From contig MU004231.1 of NCBI GenBank assembly GCA_010405405.1, positions 2,223,249 to 2,287,248 on the forward strand: DNA of 64,000 nucleotides, written 5' to 3'. The notes under the pieces are model-generated. The model saw only the letters and a list, made by a program, of their open reading frames with translations. It was not told where the DNA came from and did no database searches. Position numbers and translations under genes: made by a program. Positions 33,640 to 46,651 of this stretch are shown piece after piece (within the stretch, counting starts at the first letter, position 1; the number at the start of each line of letters is the position of its first letter). This DNA is from Microthyrium microscopicum. Taxonomy: Eukaryota > Ascomycota > Dothideomycetes > Microthyriales > Microthyriaceae.

Positions 33640-34551
33640 TATTCATTTTGTTGATGTTGTCATAGAATGGTAGCTGTTGTTGATGAGCCGGGCCTGCTCC
33701 GCAGTGAACTTCTGAGTTATGTTTTATGGACTATCAGTGTTTGAACGCCCAGGAACATTCCACATAGTACCGCGCAACTATATTGCATACTTCCAGCTCT
33801 GCATCTTCTGCGGAAAGTAGAATGCTTCTAGTTGGTCCCCAAACTGTAAAGATCAGCATTTGCTCTAGCTTTACAGATATATTGCTTACCACCATCGCAC
33901 CCGATCACTGTATCTCCTGACACACTTGAGCCATCTTCAACGTAGACTTTTATCTGCTGACCGTCGTTCGCAGTGTCAACCTTTGTCAAGCTCTTGCAAT
34001 CCTAATGAAGTGGTCAGCATTTGAGAATGAAAAAGACCGCAGAAATGTAAGTAATCCTGAACATCAAGTCCACGACTGAAGAGCTCTCTCAATTTCCTTC
34101 GGACAACTCGGCGCGTACTATGCACTTTTTGAGTCGTCACAACATCTCCTTTTTTGCCATTGATGCAGTCAATTTCAGTTTCTTGTTTCGCTGTCCTTTC
34201 AAAATATGTGGTTATCTGCGTCGATGACAGCTGATCAACTAGGTCGGCTGGTAATCAACGGGGAATGAACTCCGAGCCCCAGTAAAGGGACATTTTCCAA
34301 TCCCTTGGGCGTTTCTTGTAGGTAGATTCATCTTCGCGTTCGAAAATTGAGAAAGAAATGTTGGTCTGCTTTAATGAGTCGCTCTTCGATCATGTATCGA
34401 AATCATTGTGACGGACCCGCTTTAGCCCTTGAGCAATAAGCAGTCCAGTCGTGCCTGAGCGTATCAGGTCATGAATTATACTGCTTAGCACTTATATCCA
34501 TTGACTGACCTGCTCCTATAATGATGACGTGAAACCGGCGCCGGTGGACAT
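33640..34551 (-). pseudogene. Decayed FAD-dependent monooxygenase
   Basis: Minus-strand fragments read as a flavoprotein monooxygenase. They are FHVIIIGA then GTTGLLIAQGLKR (the GxGxxG dinucleotide fold across an intron), FSIFEREDESTY, WKMSLYWGSEF, then TRRVVRRKLRELF and VYVEDGSSVSGD followed by VIGCDG, the GD-like motif region. VWGPTRSILLSAEDAELE follows another intron. The likely ATG (34551) is out of frame with FHVIII, and an in-frame TGA follows WGSEFIPR, so the gene is broken at least twice. The region 33000-33640 may hold a worn 3' end that I cannot align. It lies 1.5 kb from the ABCC transporter. Confidence 0.65.
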
Positions 34552-36019
34552 TTTGTACAGGTCAGGGGCTTGACTCCTCGTTGAAAGCTCCTCTGTGTTC
34601 TATATTCTTGATTTGATTGATTCAAGGGCTGATGCAATCGAGGAATATTCATTCAGATTTCCAAACAATCATAAGCAAGCGATGTTGGTGAGATGAGGTC
34701 ATGAGGTCCCAAAAGGACCATTTCTGGTGCAGATGCGTAGCGCCTTTTGAGCTTTTCATGGTCCCAAATCTAAATCTTTCGCCGAGTACTATTGATATTC
34801 TTACTATGTACCTGAATAGTACGACCAGAACTCAACGCAGCTTTCCCCGTCACGTATAGCGAAATATTCGATACATAGGGGTAGTGGTAAGGAGTAGTAG
34901 GTATAAGGCTGAACCAAAAATCTCAATAAGGCTGAAGACGCAGCCACCACATTATCTTTAGGAAGCCCCTTTTTGTCAACTCCACCCCTAACCATCACCA
35001 ACCACACTTTCTAACTTGTTCAACACATCCATCCAAAGCGTGACTTGATTCTCCTCCAGGGAATTCGTTTCGTTTCGTTGGCCGGAAAAGTCCTCCAATA
35101 CTTCTTCCTTTTTAAACGTGATGCACCATTATGGGAAAATCGTGACCCCTGAAGAGCTTACACGAAATTGATCTGCAAGAGATGCATGCGTTTTGAGGAT
35201 GCCTGGAGAATGATGCTGATTCCCTGTCTGAATGGTTGATTTTGCCTGATCGGGTCATAATGCACCATCCAAATCAAGATATCGTACATACCACACCGCC
35301 TGTCAAGGTTACAAAGTTGATTATTGAGGCACGCAGGCAGACACAAATACGACCAGATGACATTATTTGCTTTAGTTCTCCATTTTAATTGAATCAATCG
35401 CGATTCAGGCACGACAAAGAGCAGCTAGCTTTATCATCACTTTGTATCTTCAGGTGGGTGGAAGAGTAGCATTGATCAAATGTAAAATCTGTAAGTCACC
35501 AAGGACTAAAACTTGAAGCTAACTCGCGATACAGATCCCAACTTACTAAATCGTTGTATGGCCTATTTAGAAGAAAGGTGTGATCCGAATTGACCCGATA
35601 ACGGTTAGCTAGAGGATTCAACAAGTGACCAGGTACGTGATATTGTGCCTCAAGTTGACATCAACTTGGATGGAATTTTTCATCTGACGTATATTATCCT
35701 ACTACCTAATTTAGGCAGCCCCATTGCCATTGGAGTCATTCGATTGATGGTGCTAAGATATTGGAAATCGTTCCTCAAGATGTCTTGAGCTTGGTGGTAT
35801 CCACGATGCTTGCCGATTGAGCTGCATAGTACTCCGCATCTAGGATTTGAATCCTACCGGACGGAATATCATGGGAGCCTAAATATGCCAAGATCGGTTC
35901 TTATTGCTCGCATTGTAAACAATAAATGCTTCAATATCCTGAGGGTATACAAAGAATAGCCATTACGCTACTTGCATCTTGATCTCGTGTTATAGGCCCT
36001 AGTACTGAAATCAGTCACA
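34552..36019. other. Intergenic region between monooxygenase relic and ABC transporter
   Basis: No gene recognised. Open frames on - at 34804-35007 and 35158-35412 have no domain support. The right end holds the transporter promoter. Confidence 0.4.
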
Positions 36020-39000
36020 ATGAATAGACAATTGGACTCATGCTTCAGTGACAATTCATTTGGGCCGACTGTACAAGGTTGCAGAGGCGACTTCGATTTT
36101 ACATTGCGGTTTGAGCATGTCTTCTTCTCCATTGTACCAGCAATATGTTTTTGGGGTGTAGCCTCATTTCGAATTGGGCTATTGGCACGAAATAGTGAGC
36201 GAATCTTGGGTGGAGCCTTTCAAATCTTAAAGATTGTGAGTTGACAACTTGACATACGAGTGGAAGATCTTTCAACTGACAGATTGAGACAATAATTAGC
36301 ATTTACACTGCCATTCAACTTGCTTTGTTAATCTTGACGAGCCAGGCACCAATCTTCGCCCACAATTCGGCTGTCGTTTCTGCTGCTTTTGCTTTCGTCA
36401 GTGGCTTTTTTATAGCCATTTTGTCCTATTTCGAGCATTCAAAATCACTTCGAACATCACTACTCCTGTCGTCTTATCTTCTCCTTACAATTCTCTTCGA
36501 GGCTGCGCAGTCCCGGACACTCCTGATCATCTCAACATCATGGCCTATTGGGAGACTTTATGCCGCTGCTGTTGGAGTCAAAGTTAGCATTCTCTTACTA
36601 GAATGCAGATCCAAATTGCGGTGGGAAATATCTCCTCCCAAAGAGCGCAGTCTCGAAACATCCATGAACTTATTCAGCCTTCTCTCATATGCCTGGCTGA
36701 AGCGTTTGTTTGTTCTTGGAAACCGGAAACTGCTGGACGTGGACGATCTTCTTTTACTGGACGATACAATGACTCCAGATAAACTAGATTTTGAATTCTG
36801 GGACGAATGGATCAAACCAAGCCGACGTGGACGGAAAGCTCGACTTGCCTTGGCTCTACTAAAGGCTCTTGGATGGCGCTTCTGGCTTCCGACTATCCCT
36901 CGCCTTACCAGAGTGGCATTCGATTTTTGCCAGCCTCTGTTGATCAACCAAGTTCAATCATTTCTACTCTCGTCGAACCCACCGGCAAGGAACGGTAAAG
37001 CCTTGATCGGGGCAGCAGTCCTCATCTATAGTGGGCAGACCATATCCATTACCGTTGGCAGATATTATGGCGCTCGAAATGTTGCAATGCTTCGGGGATA
37101 TCTTGTTTCGGGCATCTTTCGCAAGACGACCATACTGAAGCTCGGCTCAGACGAACACAAGAGTTCTCTCACACTCATGAGCACAGATGTCGAAAGATGT
37201 CGTATGGGATTCTTCATGGTGCTAGACTCGTGGACAAATGTCATCGAGTTTGCACTTGCAGCATGGCTTTTGCAACGACAACTTGGAATAGCATTCCTTG
37301 TGCCAATTGGAGTTGTGCTTCTCTGTTTTATTGGAACACTTGTCATCGGAAGATTGACTCCAAAATACAACCGAAATTGGGTAACTGCAACTCAGCGCAG
37401 AGTTGGATCTACAGCAAATGTCATCGCGAACATGAAAAGCTTGAAGATATCTGGCTTGTCGTTACAGCTTAAGGATGTTATTCATAAAATGCGCCAGAAA
37501 GAAATCAGGGCTGGCAATATCTTCAGATGGACGATTGTCATTTCTGTTGTTTTCGGATTCGGGCCGGCTATCGTGTCGCCTGTTCTGACTTTTGCCGCTA
37601 CAAATCGGGATGTCGATTCTACTCGGGCCTTTACTTCACTATCCTACCTTTCTCTAATGCTGCAGCCGCTGAGTCAACTCTTTCAAGTCATTCCTATGCT
37701 CCTGGCTACTTTGACATGTCTGGACAGAATTGCTGCTTATCTCGAAGCCGAACCATGGACTGAGTATCGAAGATTCGAATCGAGGTCCTCCATATCATCG
37801 GAAGAGCAGCACGGTGAAAAGCCAGATTGTCTCGAGAAAACAAATGGCTATGATCCCGCGATTCATGAATCCCACAACTCCCAAGCTGCTTTCAGCATCA
37901 GAAATGGATCCTTTGCCTGGAACGACGCAAAACGTGCATTCCATGACATCAATCTCACCATTCCTGCAGCTCAGCTCACGATGGTCGTTGGTCCCGTCGG
38001 ATCAGGAAAGTCAACACTGTGTAAAACACTATTAGGAGAAATACCGATTGCCCAAGGCGAAGTCGTTTGCAACTTGAAGCGAAACAGCATAGGCTTTTGT
38101 GACCAGATCCCGTTCCTTCCTAACGCTTCGATAAAAGATGTCATCTTGGGTTGTACCGAGTTTGATGCAGACTGGTATAACAAAGTCTTGAGCTCTACAG
38201 ATCTGTTGTCCGATATCAAGACATTTGAAAATGGCGACTTGACCAAAATTGGACCTAGTGGCTCCACATTGAGCGGAGGTCAGAAACATCGTATTGCCAT
38301 TGCACGTGCAATATATGCGAGACCAGAGGCGCTGGTTTTCGATGACATATTCAGTGGGCTTGACGGCCCAACTGAGCAGATCATCTTTCAGAGAGTTTTT
38401 AGTCGAGGTGGCTTACTCCAGAAGCTTGGATCTACAGTCATTCTCTGTACCCATGCTGTCAAACACCTACCATACGCGGATCACATCATCGCACTTGGTT
38501 CGGATGGTACCATATTGGAGCAAGGAAGCTTCTCAGATCTCTCGTCCAACAATGGTTACGTCCAGTCCCTCCAAGTTCAAAGCGGCGTGTCCTCAGATGC
38601 GCAAGCATTTGATGAGAGTGAACGATCTCCTGAGCCGTTGACGGCGACTGCAGAGTCTAAGCAACACTTGGACGACCGCAGGAGACAACTGGGCGATGTT
38701 ACGGTTTACAAGATCTATCTCTCAACCATAGGGCCTATTATGATCCTAACATGGATTATTGCAGTCCTTGCTTTTGGGGCCACTGATAATTTCTCCACAG
38801 TCTGGCTTGAATTTTGGTCTACTTACACCACCAACCATCCAGGCGATCGATCCAAGCAAGCCTACTACTTGGGCATATATGCACTGATTAAAGGCATTTC
38901 CCTAGTGGCTGTTTGCTTGGGAGTGGCTTTGGTTGAATTGGTAATGGTCGCAAAATCGGGCGAAACATTCCATATCAAGGCAATCCAGACTGTAATTGCT

Positions 39001-40613
39001 GCTCCATTATCTTTGTTCACTTCCACGCCGCCGGGAGTCATTCTCAATCGCTTTTCCCAGGATTTGAACATTGTTGATTCGGAGCTTCCCATGTCCCTGA
39101 ACAACTTGGCTTTTACAGGCTCCATATGCATTGGAATGGCGGCCGTGGTAGCCATCGCATCACCATATTTAGCAGTCTCTTACCCCATTCTTCTTGGCCT
39201 TCTTTACCTCCTACAGAAATATTATCTGAGAACTTCAAGACAGCTACGATATTTGGACCTGGAAACAAAAAGCCCACTTTTGTAAGTTCTCGCCAATCTC
39301 ACTTCGGCTCATGGAGAGTTTTACACACTAATCATTTAATAGCACTCATTATCTAGAAACCCTCGCTGGTCTCCCAACACTAAGAGCTTTCGGCTGGATG
39401 CCCTCCCTCCTCTCCATCAACCAACAGCTCATGGATGGCTCTCAAAGGTCAATATTCTCGCTCGCCATCGTCCAGGAAGCACTTGTCGCAACACTATACT
39501 GGGCAAACGCTATCCTGGCAGTTTTGGTGGTCACTTTAGCCACACAGCTCCGCGTCAGCGCCGGTTTCACGGGTGTTGCTTTGGTGTCATTGATGCAATT
39601 TGGTTTGATGCTCGCTGCAATCATTCGCTCGTGGACCATGCTGGAAATCTCTATTGGGGCTGTTAGTCGACTGGAAAGCTTTACGAAAACTATTAAAAGC
39701 GAGCATTTGGATGGTGAGACTCAGGAACCCCCTGAGAATTGGCCACAGACTGGTTCGGTCGAAATAAGGAATGTCTCTGCGGCATATACGTAAGATAATG
39801 ATCCTTCACTGCTATAAGAACAACGCGCTAACTATTACAAGTAAGGATTTCGAAGACTGTGGAACCAAAAAAGATGAAAAGAGTGACGATAGACTAGCAC
39901 TGCGAGACATAACACTATCCATAGCGCCAGGTGAGAAAGTAGGCATTGTAGGAAGAACAGGAAGGTATGAATATCTCTCTCACGCCACACATTACCCATT
40001 ACTGACACAACATAGTGGCAAATCATCCCTAATTCTGCTCCTCTTACGCCTCATCGACCCATTACCAGGCAGTGACTGGACCATCACAATCGACGGTATC
40101 GCCCTCGAAACCCTCAACCGCGACAGAGTCCGCTCCTGCATAATCGCACTACCCCAAGACACTTTCTTTCTCCCCGATGGCCACTCCTACCAGGAAAATC
40201 TCGACCCTTACAACAACTCCACACCCCAAGATGGTCGTGAGGCGCTCGAAACAGTCGGTCTATGGCCTCTTGTTGAAGAGCGCGGCGGTATCGATACGGC
40301 GATGAATGAAGAGCATCTCAGCCAGGGTCAAAAGCAGCTTTTTAGTGTCGCGAGAGCGATCCTTCGAGCGAAGACGAGGTCTAAAGAGGGAGCAACTGGT
40401 GGCGTTCTGTTACTGGATGAAGTTACTTCTAGCGTGGATGGAGCTACTGATGTGCTCATTCAGGAAATACTGCGGAAGGAATTTGCGAGTTATAGTATTA
40501 TTGCTGTTGCGCATCGTTTGGAGACTTTGAGGGATTTTGATCGGGTTGTTGTTATGGAGAATGGGGGGATTAAAGAGATTAGAGATCCTAAGGTTAATAA
40601 TGGCGAGTTTTAG
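36020..40613 (+). CDS. ABC transporter, ABCC (MRP) type
   Basis: Full-length multidrug-resistance-type exporter, 1460 aa. Five exons: 36020-36235, 36283-39281, 39343-39789, 39842-39964, 40016-40613. An N-terminal hydrophobic region (TMD0-like) is followed by TMD1 (about residues 260-560), NBD1, TMD2 and NBD2. NBD1 has Walker A GPVGSGKST (about 642), signature LSGGQKHR (about 735) and Walker B ALVFDDIFSGLD. Asp replaces the catalytic Glu, as is usual in ABCC NBD1. NBD2 has GRTGSGKSS (about 1257), LSQGQKQL (about 1363) and LLLDEVTSSVD. THYLETLAGLPTLRAFGW in TMD2 is an ABCC hallmark. The intron before exon 5 splits the NBD2 Walker A. Substrate unknown; toxin or conjugate efflux is the family norm. 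Confidence 0.95.
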
Positions 40614-42381
40614 CACGGCGTAATGTAAGAAGTATGGGGAAATAATTTAATTAAGGTTTTGATTGTAGAACATAGGTTGAACTGAGGATTTTGATCAATG
40701 TCGTCTTTCATGTTCTGCCATGAAGTTCCTTCTTTGTCTTTCTGGAAGTGGCAGCGATATCATCTTTTATGAGATGAGTTCTAGCAAGACCATACACATA
40801 GTCGTGCTTGATTTAATTCACAGAAGGCACTGCTTTTGGAGGTTTTTGACTCGTTCCCGGCAGGATCAATTTGTTTGCGGTGCATGTTTACATTAGAGGA
40901 CAAGTTACAACCCAGCGACAGCGTCGTTGGAGGAGTGTTAAAAGTGACATGCAGTTTCAATTTTGATATTGCTAAGACATATGGACGAAGCAGCACAAGC
41001 GTTGGACAGGCTTTTCAAAAAGCAACTGTTCATGCGAGTCGAATATATTTATTTCTTGGCATTGGATTCAAAATAGGCATAAAGGGATGATGTTTAGTAT
41101 CACTGAGGCTAGGGTGTGTAACGATCCGGGACGGGTTCGGTTCGGAAGCAACGCCCCAAGAGCAACAGAGATGCGCATATAAAGATTAAGGATAGCAGCC
41201 GATGGAAACAGATGGACGAACTACTGTCGACTTGCATATGGATGAACTAAGTGCTGCATGTACAACGGCAAGTAATGCAATGGTGGGCATCGACAGCCTG
41301 TCTGTCATTCAACATGAAGATCCCCCAATGTCTCGGGAGGAGTGAATGGTTTCATTTTGGGAGTTGGATGTCTGGATGTCTGGATGTTTAATGATTTCAA
41401 AGCAGATTTCTTTGTTGAAATGGTTTGATAGAAATAGAAGGGTTTGGGCCCCCTTCAGCCCCTTATCCAACCCCTCCCTCTCCTTGTCCTTTTCCTTTGA
41501 CAAACCCTGCTGCCCTGTTGCGGTACCAGACAGACAATAATCCGGATGATTTTAGGGGGCAATTGTGTATTCGGGCCTTTTCTATTGTTGGCAGGAACCA
41601 AGGTTTTAGAAGAGTCAAAGAAAGTATTTATCCTTTGAAAGTTGTGATGCATGTCGCAATTATTGCCCCAACCAACGTACCTCGTGCAGGTTTTACTCTA
41701 CTGTAACAAAAGCACTATTAACCTAATCAGCAAGCATTTTTAATTTGTCCGAGAAGAAAACTATCGAGAAAAAGAAATCTTGGGGCTGGTCGGATGGTAT
41801 ATGGTATCAAGTTGTAAGAATAGAAGTGTCTGTTGTCTGAGAATTATCGAGATATAGCAAGAAACAGCGGGAAGGAAGGAGGCATAACAGGTAGTAATAG
41901 GGTACGGGACCATAGGATTAGGAAAAGAAGGAAGAATCATATATTCATACACAGGTACATACTAGGATTGGATTGCTCCTGCCTAACTGACACAACTGTT
42001 CCTTCCATCGCGACTGACTGCCACCAAACCAGGGCCCGATTGTCTTTTCTCTCACTCGGGCTTTCTCCTCTCCAGCCTCACACACTCACCACTCACCACT
42101 CGACGGCCACTTGCCAGTTGCCAGTCATCAGGCCAACCACCAAACACTCAACTCTCACCCATCCTACTATCTTCACTTCTCTTTTCTTCTTCTTCACATA
42201 ACCCCGTTCGTCGCCTGCAATACCCGTCGTTATCTGCGCTGCATCTTGCTCTAAATAATCTTATCCTCATCCACTCGTAATCTATCTGCAGCTTCCCAGC
42301 CCGCTGCTGCCGCTAGCCTGCTCTCGACCATCATACATCTACCCATCATTCCAATACTTCTCATTAATCACACTGTTCATC
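40614..42381. other. Long upstream region of TCP11-family gene
   Basis: No gene recognised. The last 350 bases before the ATG are pyrimidine-rich with repeated CACTCAC words, as in long 5' leaders of highly expressed fungal genes. Short open frames on both strands lack support. Confidence 0.45.
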
Positions 42382-45321
42382 ATGGACGGCAATCCACCGC
42401 CTCCAGTCGCCGAGATGGACGTACCTGATCGTCCCACTACCCACGACGATATTCCCGAGGAATCCGATGGTCTTACCAGCCCACTATCGCCAGACTCGGG
42501 CCCAACTTTTGGCCCTCCACCCGCACGTCTCGCCGCTCGATTTTACCGACCATCCGCTGCCTCAAGGCGAAAGTCCTCGGCCGCTTCCTCCCGCCGTAAT
42601 TCCCTCTCTTCCCAGCAGTCTGTACAATCCAACAGCTCCTACCGTCAGGCATGCCGCCAGAATCATGTTGCCCAGTACCTGCGCCGTGCTAGCATTATCG
42701 AGAGCCGCAAGGCCCGACTTGCCGCACGAGAGGCACATGCTGATCAGGTCCGGTTACGCGCTGCTCTTGCCAGGACTGCACCGCGATCCTCAAATAGTGA
42801 GGAACGAGCATTGGCCGCGAAACAAGCTCGCGATGAGCGCCTAGGTCAGATTGCTGCAACCTGCGCAGAAGAGGTGCGAAGGGCCAAAAGGATAGCAGAA
42901 GAGACGAAGGAGAGAAGGGCGGCGGAAGAGGAGAGGTATCGTGTCGAAATGGAGGAGAAGCTGGCTGATGCGGAAAAGAGACGCATAGAATATTACAAAA
43001 AGAATCTGCGAAGGCCCAGGACTGCAAGTACGCCGCCCAATGCAGACATCAAGAAGGCTATTATCAAGGAAATGAGCGATGAGGAGCGCGAGCGAGCTGT
43101 TACGCGATTGCAGCGCGTTTGGAGAATAAACAGGCGCAGCAAGGCATTTGATGAATTTTCACAACTTGGGTTGAGTATCGACAAGGTTCATAATACAACC
43201 TTTGATGATATCAAAGAACGCCTCTGCGACCATCGCGTTTTGGAAATCACCTCCAAAGTCTTGAACCTCCTTCAAATCAGATCGACAGAAGCAGACGTTC
43301 AGGATCCGCATGCTACTACGAAGACATTTTTGACAGCCTACCTACTGTTGGGACATCCAGCTCAGGTGATGAGTCAAGACGGAGAACAAGAACAGGATGT
43401 CATCCAAAAGGCCAAAGATCTCATCATCAGCTTTGAAGCAGCTTTGTCTAAAGCAACTGCTGAAAACAAATATACGACGCCCTCCACATCGTTAGAAGAC
43501 ATTCATCTAACATACACGGCTTACCTGACTGCATTTTCGGACTGGAAAACCAAGGACAAGACTATTCTTATTGAACTACTGGTTCAAGACTTTGTCAACC
43601 TGGATGCGATTTGGCAGACGGTCAAAGATGACTCGGATGGCAAAGTCGCTGATGATTACCAATCAGGAATTCGTGAGAATCAAGTCTTTCTTCTTGCCCG
43701 ATTACGCAAGCTTGCTGGACCGGATCGGGCCAATTTATTGATTAGAAAAGCCATTCGAGATAGTCGTCGCCAGAAACAAGCCGAGAAAAGAAAACTCATA
43801 GGAGACGTCCGCCCTCGTGCGGCTGATGCAGATAAAATTCATCCAGAACCTAGTACTGGAGAAGAAAGCACACCCACTGTAGAAACCGCACAACTCACTC
43901 CAAAGCCTCCACAGTCTGATGCTATCCAAACAAAATCCATTTCACAAATTTTCTCGGTCATGCCGTCGAACCGGGTGGTTACCCACGAACTGGTCATCGA
44001 CAAGGATTACAGAATCGATACGTCTCCTCATACCAAGGCTCGGGATGAAGTTCACCGTAAGATCTGCGACTCCATGAGAGATGCTTTCAAGAAAGGAGAA
44101 GGCGATAGATGGACTGTTGCAACTGCAGAGAATGTTAGAGCCAAGCTCTTGCATCTGCTTGTTGGCTCAAGAGGCGAAGGTTCACTCTACCATCTCATAT
44201 CCGAGGCATTGGATCCGGAACTAATTCAAAGACAATGCTCTCAGGGTATTTTCTCTTATCAGAATTTTTTCAGCTTTATTGCGACTATTCTGCCAAAGCT
44301 TTGCGCTCCGGTCCGCGATGAAGAGGTCAAGGCGCTCGCTGAGGATCTGCAACAATTTGGCAGTCTCGAAGAGATGATCGAAAAGCTATTCAAGCTCTTT
44401 CATATTATTGACGTGCTTGCACTGGATTACTCAAACTTTCTCTTATCCAACGTGGCTGCTCGGCTGATCAAGGAAGCTCCTGGGTATGAGCAACGCATGT
44501 TTGCTAGGGAACTTAATGAGGGCAAAATTACCTTACTCAAAACAAAGCGCTGGTGGAATAACGCGTCCGTCAACGTCCTTACGGAGGCCGATCGACTTGA
44601 CCCGTCATATCGCCCGACTTTGCAAAAGATCTATGCCCGTGGCCTGGTGGATCTTGCAGTCGCAACGCCACCGCTTCGCGACAATGATGTGCCCGAAACA
44701 CTCGAACTGGATAAATCGCGCCTCGAGCGCATACGCGAACAATCAGTCCGTGTCACCATTGTCGGAACTATCCTTCTCAGCGCCAAGAACCTTCTCAAAC
44801 GCGACGTGCGAAGTCAATGGAAATCTGAGGCAAATAGGCTGCTTGACATCCTCAAAACAGGCTATACCGACGACGCTCAGCCAGCTCGAGTACTGTCAGT
44901 GATCGACACTGCGCATACGCTTCCACCAGCGACCAAGGCTCAATTGGGCTCTACCATTGCACGCCTTCTCTCACAGGCTGCAACTGGACGTTTTACAGAT
45001 CCTGTCGCAAAGGTGCTCTTCCAGCGACTGAAGACACATATTTTTTCTCGAATCTCGGCCAGTAGTAGCGGCGAACGTGTGCGTGCTGTCAGTACGGCCA
45101 GTGAAAGTCTTAGCACCGCCGGTCTACCTGAATTTGGTAATATTGTCGGAGGCCTTGTGGATCTGCTCAGCAAAGTTGGTGATGCTGATCGCAAGTCCCA
45201 TGGTATATGGTACGAGAAGATTGCAGCAGAGAATGAAGATGACGCTGGCGAGACGATGCAAACTGAGACTGATGGCGCAACTGACAGCAACGAGAACGCA
45301 GAGCCTAGCAGCGCCGCATAA
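42382..45321 (+). CDS. TCP11/SOK1-family protein with IQ motif
   Basis: Single exon, 979 aa. The N-terminal 100 residues are Pro/Ser/Arg-rich and disordered. About 120-235 is a long charged helix rich in Arg, Glu and Ala. An IQ-like motif, TRLQRVWRINRRSKAF, sits at about 240. The rest is the TCP11 domain, with ITLLKTKRWWNNASVNVLTEAD and SLEEMIEKLFKLFHIIDVLALDYSNFL split across it. Yeast SOK1 is a high-copy suppressor of protein kinase A loss, so a role in cAMP/PKA signalling is the family-level inference. An acidic tail ends the protein. Confidence 0.88.
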   Translation: MDGNPPPPVAEMDVPDRPTTHDDIPEESDGLTSPLSPDSGPTFGPPPARLAARFYRPSAASRRKSSAASSRRNSLSSQQSVQSNSSYRQACRQNHVAQYLRRASIIESRKARLAAREAHADQVRLRAALARTAPRSSNSEERALAAKQARDERLGQIAATCAEEVRRAKRIAEETKERRAAEEERYRVEMEEKLADAEKRRIEYYKKNLRRPRTASTPPNADIKKAIIKEMSDEERERAVTRLQRVWRINRRSKAFDEFSQLGLSIDKVHNTTFDDIKERLCDHRVLEITSKVLNLLQIRSTEADVQDPHATTKTFLTAYLLLGHPAQVMSQDGEQEQDVIQKAKDLIISFEAALSKATAENKYTTPSTSLEDIHLTYTAYLTAFSDWKTKDKTILIELLVQDFVNLDAIWQTVKDDSDGKVADDYQSGIRENQVFLLARLRKLAGPDRANLLIRKAIRDSRRQKQAEKRKLIGDVRPRAADADKIHPEPSTGEESTPTVETAQLTPKPPQSDAIQTKSISQIFSVMPSNRVVTHELVIDKDYRIDTSPHTKARDEVHRKICDSMRDAFKKGEGDRWTVATAENVRAKLLHLLVGSRGEGSLYHLISEALDPELIQRQCSQGIFSYQNFFSFIATILPKLCAPVRDEEVKALAEDLQQFGSLEEMIEKLFKLFHIIDVLALDYSNFLLSNVAARLIKEAPGYEQRMFARELNEGKITLLKTKRWWNNASVNVLTEADRLDPSYRPTLQKIYARGLVDLAVATPPLRDNDVPETLELDKSRLERIREQSVRVTIVGTILLSAKNLLKRDVRSQWKSEANRLLDILKTGYTDDAQPARVLSVIDTAHTLPPATKAQLGSTIARLLSQAATGRFTDPVAKVLFQRLKTHIFSRISASSSGERVRAVSTASESLSTAGLPEFGNIVGGLVDLLSKVGDADRKSHGIWYEKIAAENEDDAGETMQTETDGATDSNENAEPSSAA

Positions 45322-45734
45322 TGAGTTTGTCTGAAGTGGCAGAATTTCACACACCCACTTAAGATGGCATGCTGATCACGACGTGTACGACAATCTCTTT
45401 CTTTTTCTTTTTGAAATCTCGATATCATACGGGTCGGTGGCATATTGCATTAGTTTGGCGTTTGGATTGTTTTTTTGTCTTGTCTCGTTGAGGGGCATGT
45501 ATCATTCGTCCCGGCGTTTTCATGGGTTCTGTTCATTATCATCTCGGTTCGAACTGGGAAATTGTTCGAGCTCAAATGAGCTCTAATATACGATATCATT
45601 AGTAGCAAAGCATGAGCATATGCATATTTCTCAATAACACACATTCGCACTATTCCCAAATGAAGCTCGCTCGCTAACATGCATGCTGTTAATCGTGAAC
45701 AATAACCTCGCTCCTATCCATCCAATGCCGCATA
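45322..45734. other. Convergent 3' intergenic region
   Basis: Shared 3' flank of the TCP11-family and steroid-reductase-like genes; T-rich tracts near 45400-45480. No gene seen. Confidence 0.4.
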
Positions 45735-46651
45735 TCAGACCACAAACGGAATCACAGCCTTTCGACTACCGACCTTCTCCCTGCCAAAACGCTCCACATA
45801 CCAATTCCACCCATTCCAAGCCCGCGGCAACATCGTAACAATCTCATTGATAAAAAACGTCTGCGCAGGCAAACATCCCGCACCCGCAAAGATCCAGAAA
45901 CCAGCCCACTCCACCCACTCCGTAAAGTAATGCGGATACAGCACCCACCTGAACAAACCCCGTTCCGGCATCACATAAACCTTCGCACTCTTCAACTCCT
46001 CCTTCTCCTCCACCGACTTCCCCTCCGCCTCCTTCGCGCGTCGCGTCACTTCATCGCGCCTTATCTTCCTCAACTCCTCATCATGCCACCAATTCCCCGC
46101 CAACCCCAGCGCCCACAATGCGCCGCCAACAACACACTGTGCACCCATTCCCTCCCACGCATCAGCGCTCGTACGCCCATAAGCACCTATCCAGGCGCCA
46201 AGAGAGACGCCGTTGAGGACTTGGAATGCGGCGGCACAGATCCAGACGAAGGCGTGGATGGGCGACATGCTTGGATTTAGGAAGAGGGGCGCTAGGATGG
46301 CGCGGTGGATGTAGTGGGTGGCGAACATGCCTACCATGAGTTTATTTTGTAGCGGTAAGGTGGATAGGCCGCCGGAGAGGGTGTGGGAGGTGTAGAGGAG
46401 GGAGAGGAGGCCGGGGATTTCCATGGTGAACCAGCCGATTGCGCCGGGGATGTTGAGGCTGGAGGAGACGGAGGTTTTGCCCATTGGATACCATGGGGTT
46501 ATGAATTGGATGAAAGAGAGCTGGGAGTTGTTAGTTTGGAGGAAATGGGTGGTAGGAGGGGAGTGTTTACGGGAGAGATGTAGGCGAAGGCGGTGCAGAT
46601 TGTGTTGTAGTTTGCTTGGCTGGGGGGCAGCCAGCCGGGTATTATTGGCAT
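45735..46651 (-). CDS. Steroid 5-alpha-reductase-like membrane enzyme
   Basis: Exons 46651-46571 and 46520-45735; 288 aa; phase 0 intron of 50 nt. The start is the ATG of MPIIPGWLPP. Earlier in-frame codons lack ATG. Several membrane helices are present. The C-terminal catalytic block carries RWVLYPHYFTEWVEWAGFW, the 3-oxo-5-alpha-steroid 4-dehydrogenase (SRD5A) signature, and the protein ends with the usual short basic segment. The family reduces an enone double bond in steroids or long-chain enoyl substrates with NADPH, in the ER membrane. Substrate in this fungus unknown. A charged loop (EGKSVEEKEELK) is longer than in animal SRD5A1. Confidence 0.85.

Noticed and set aside
35841-35860. tRNA B-box-like gatttgaatcc
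   Set aside because: It is part of a short palindrome, and no acceptor stem, anticodon loop or A box can be folded around it.
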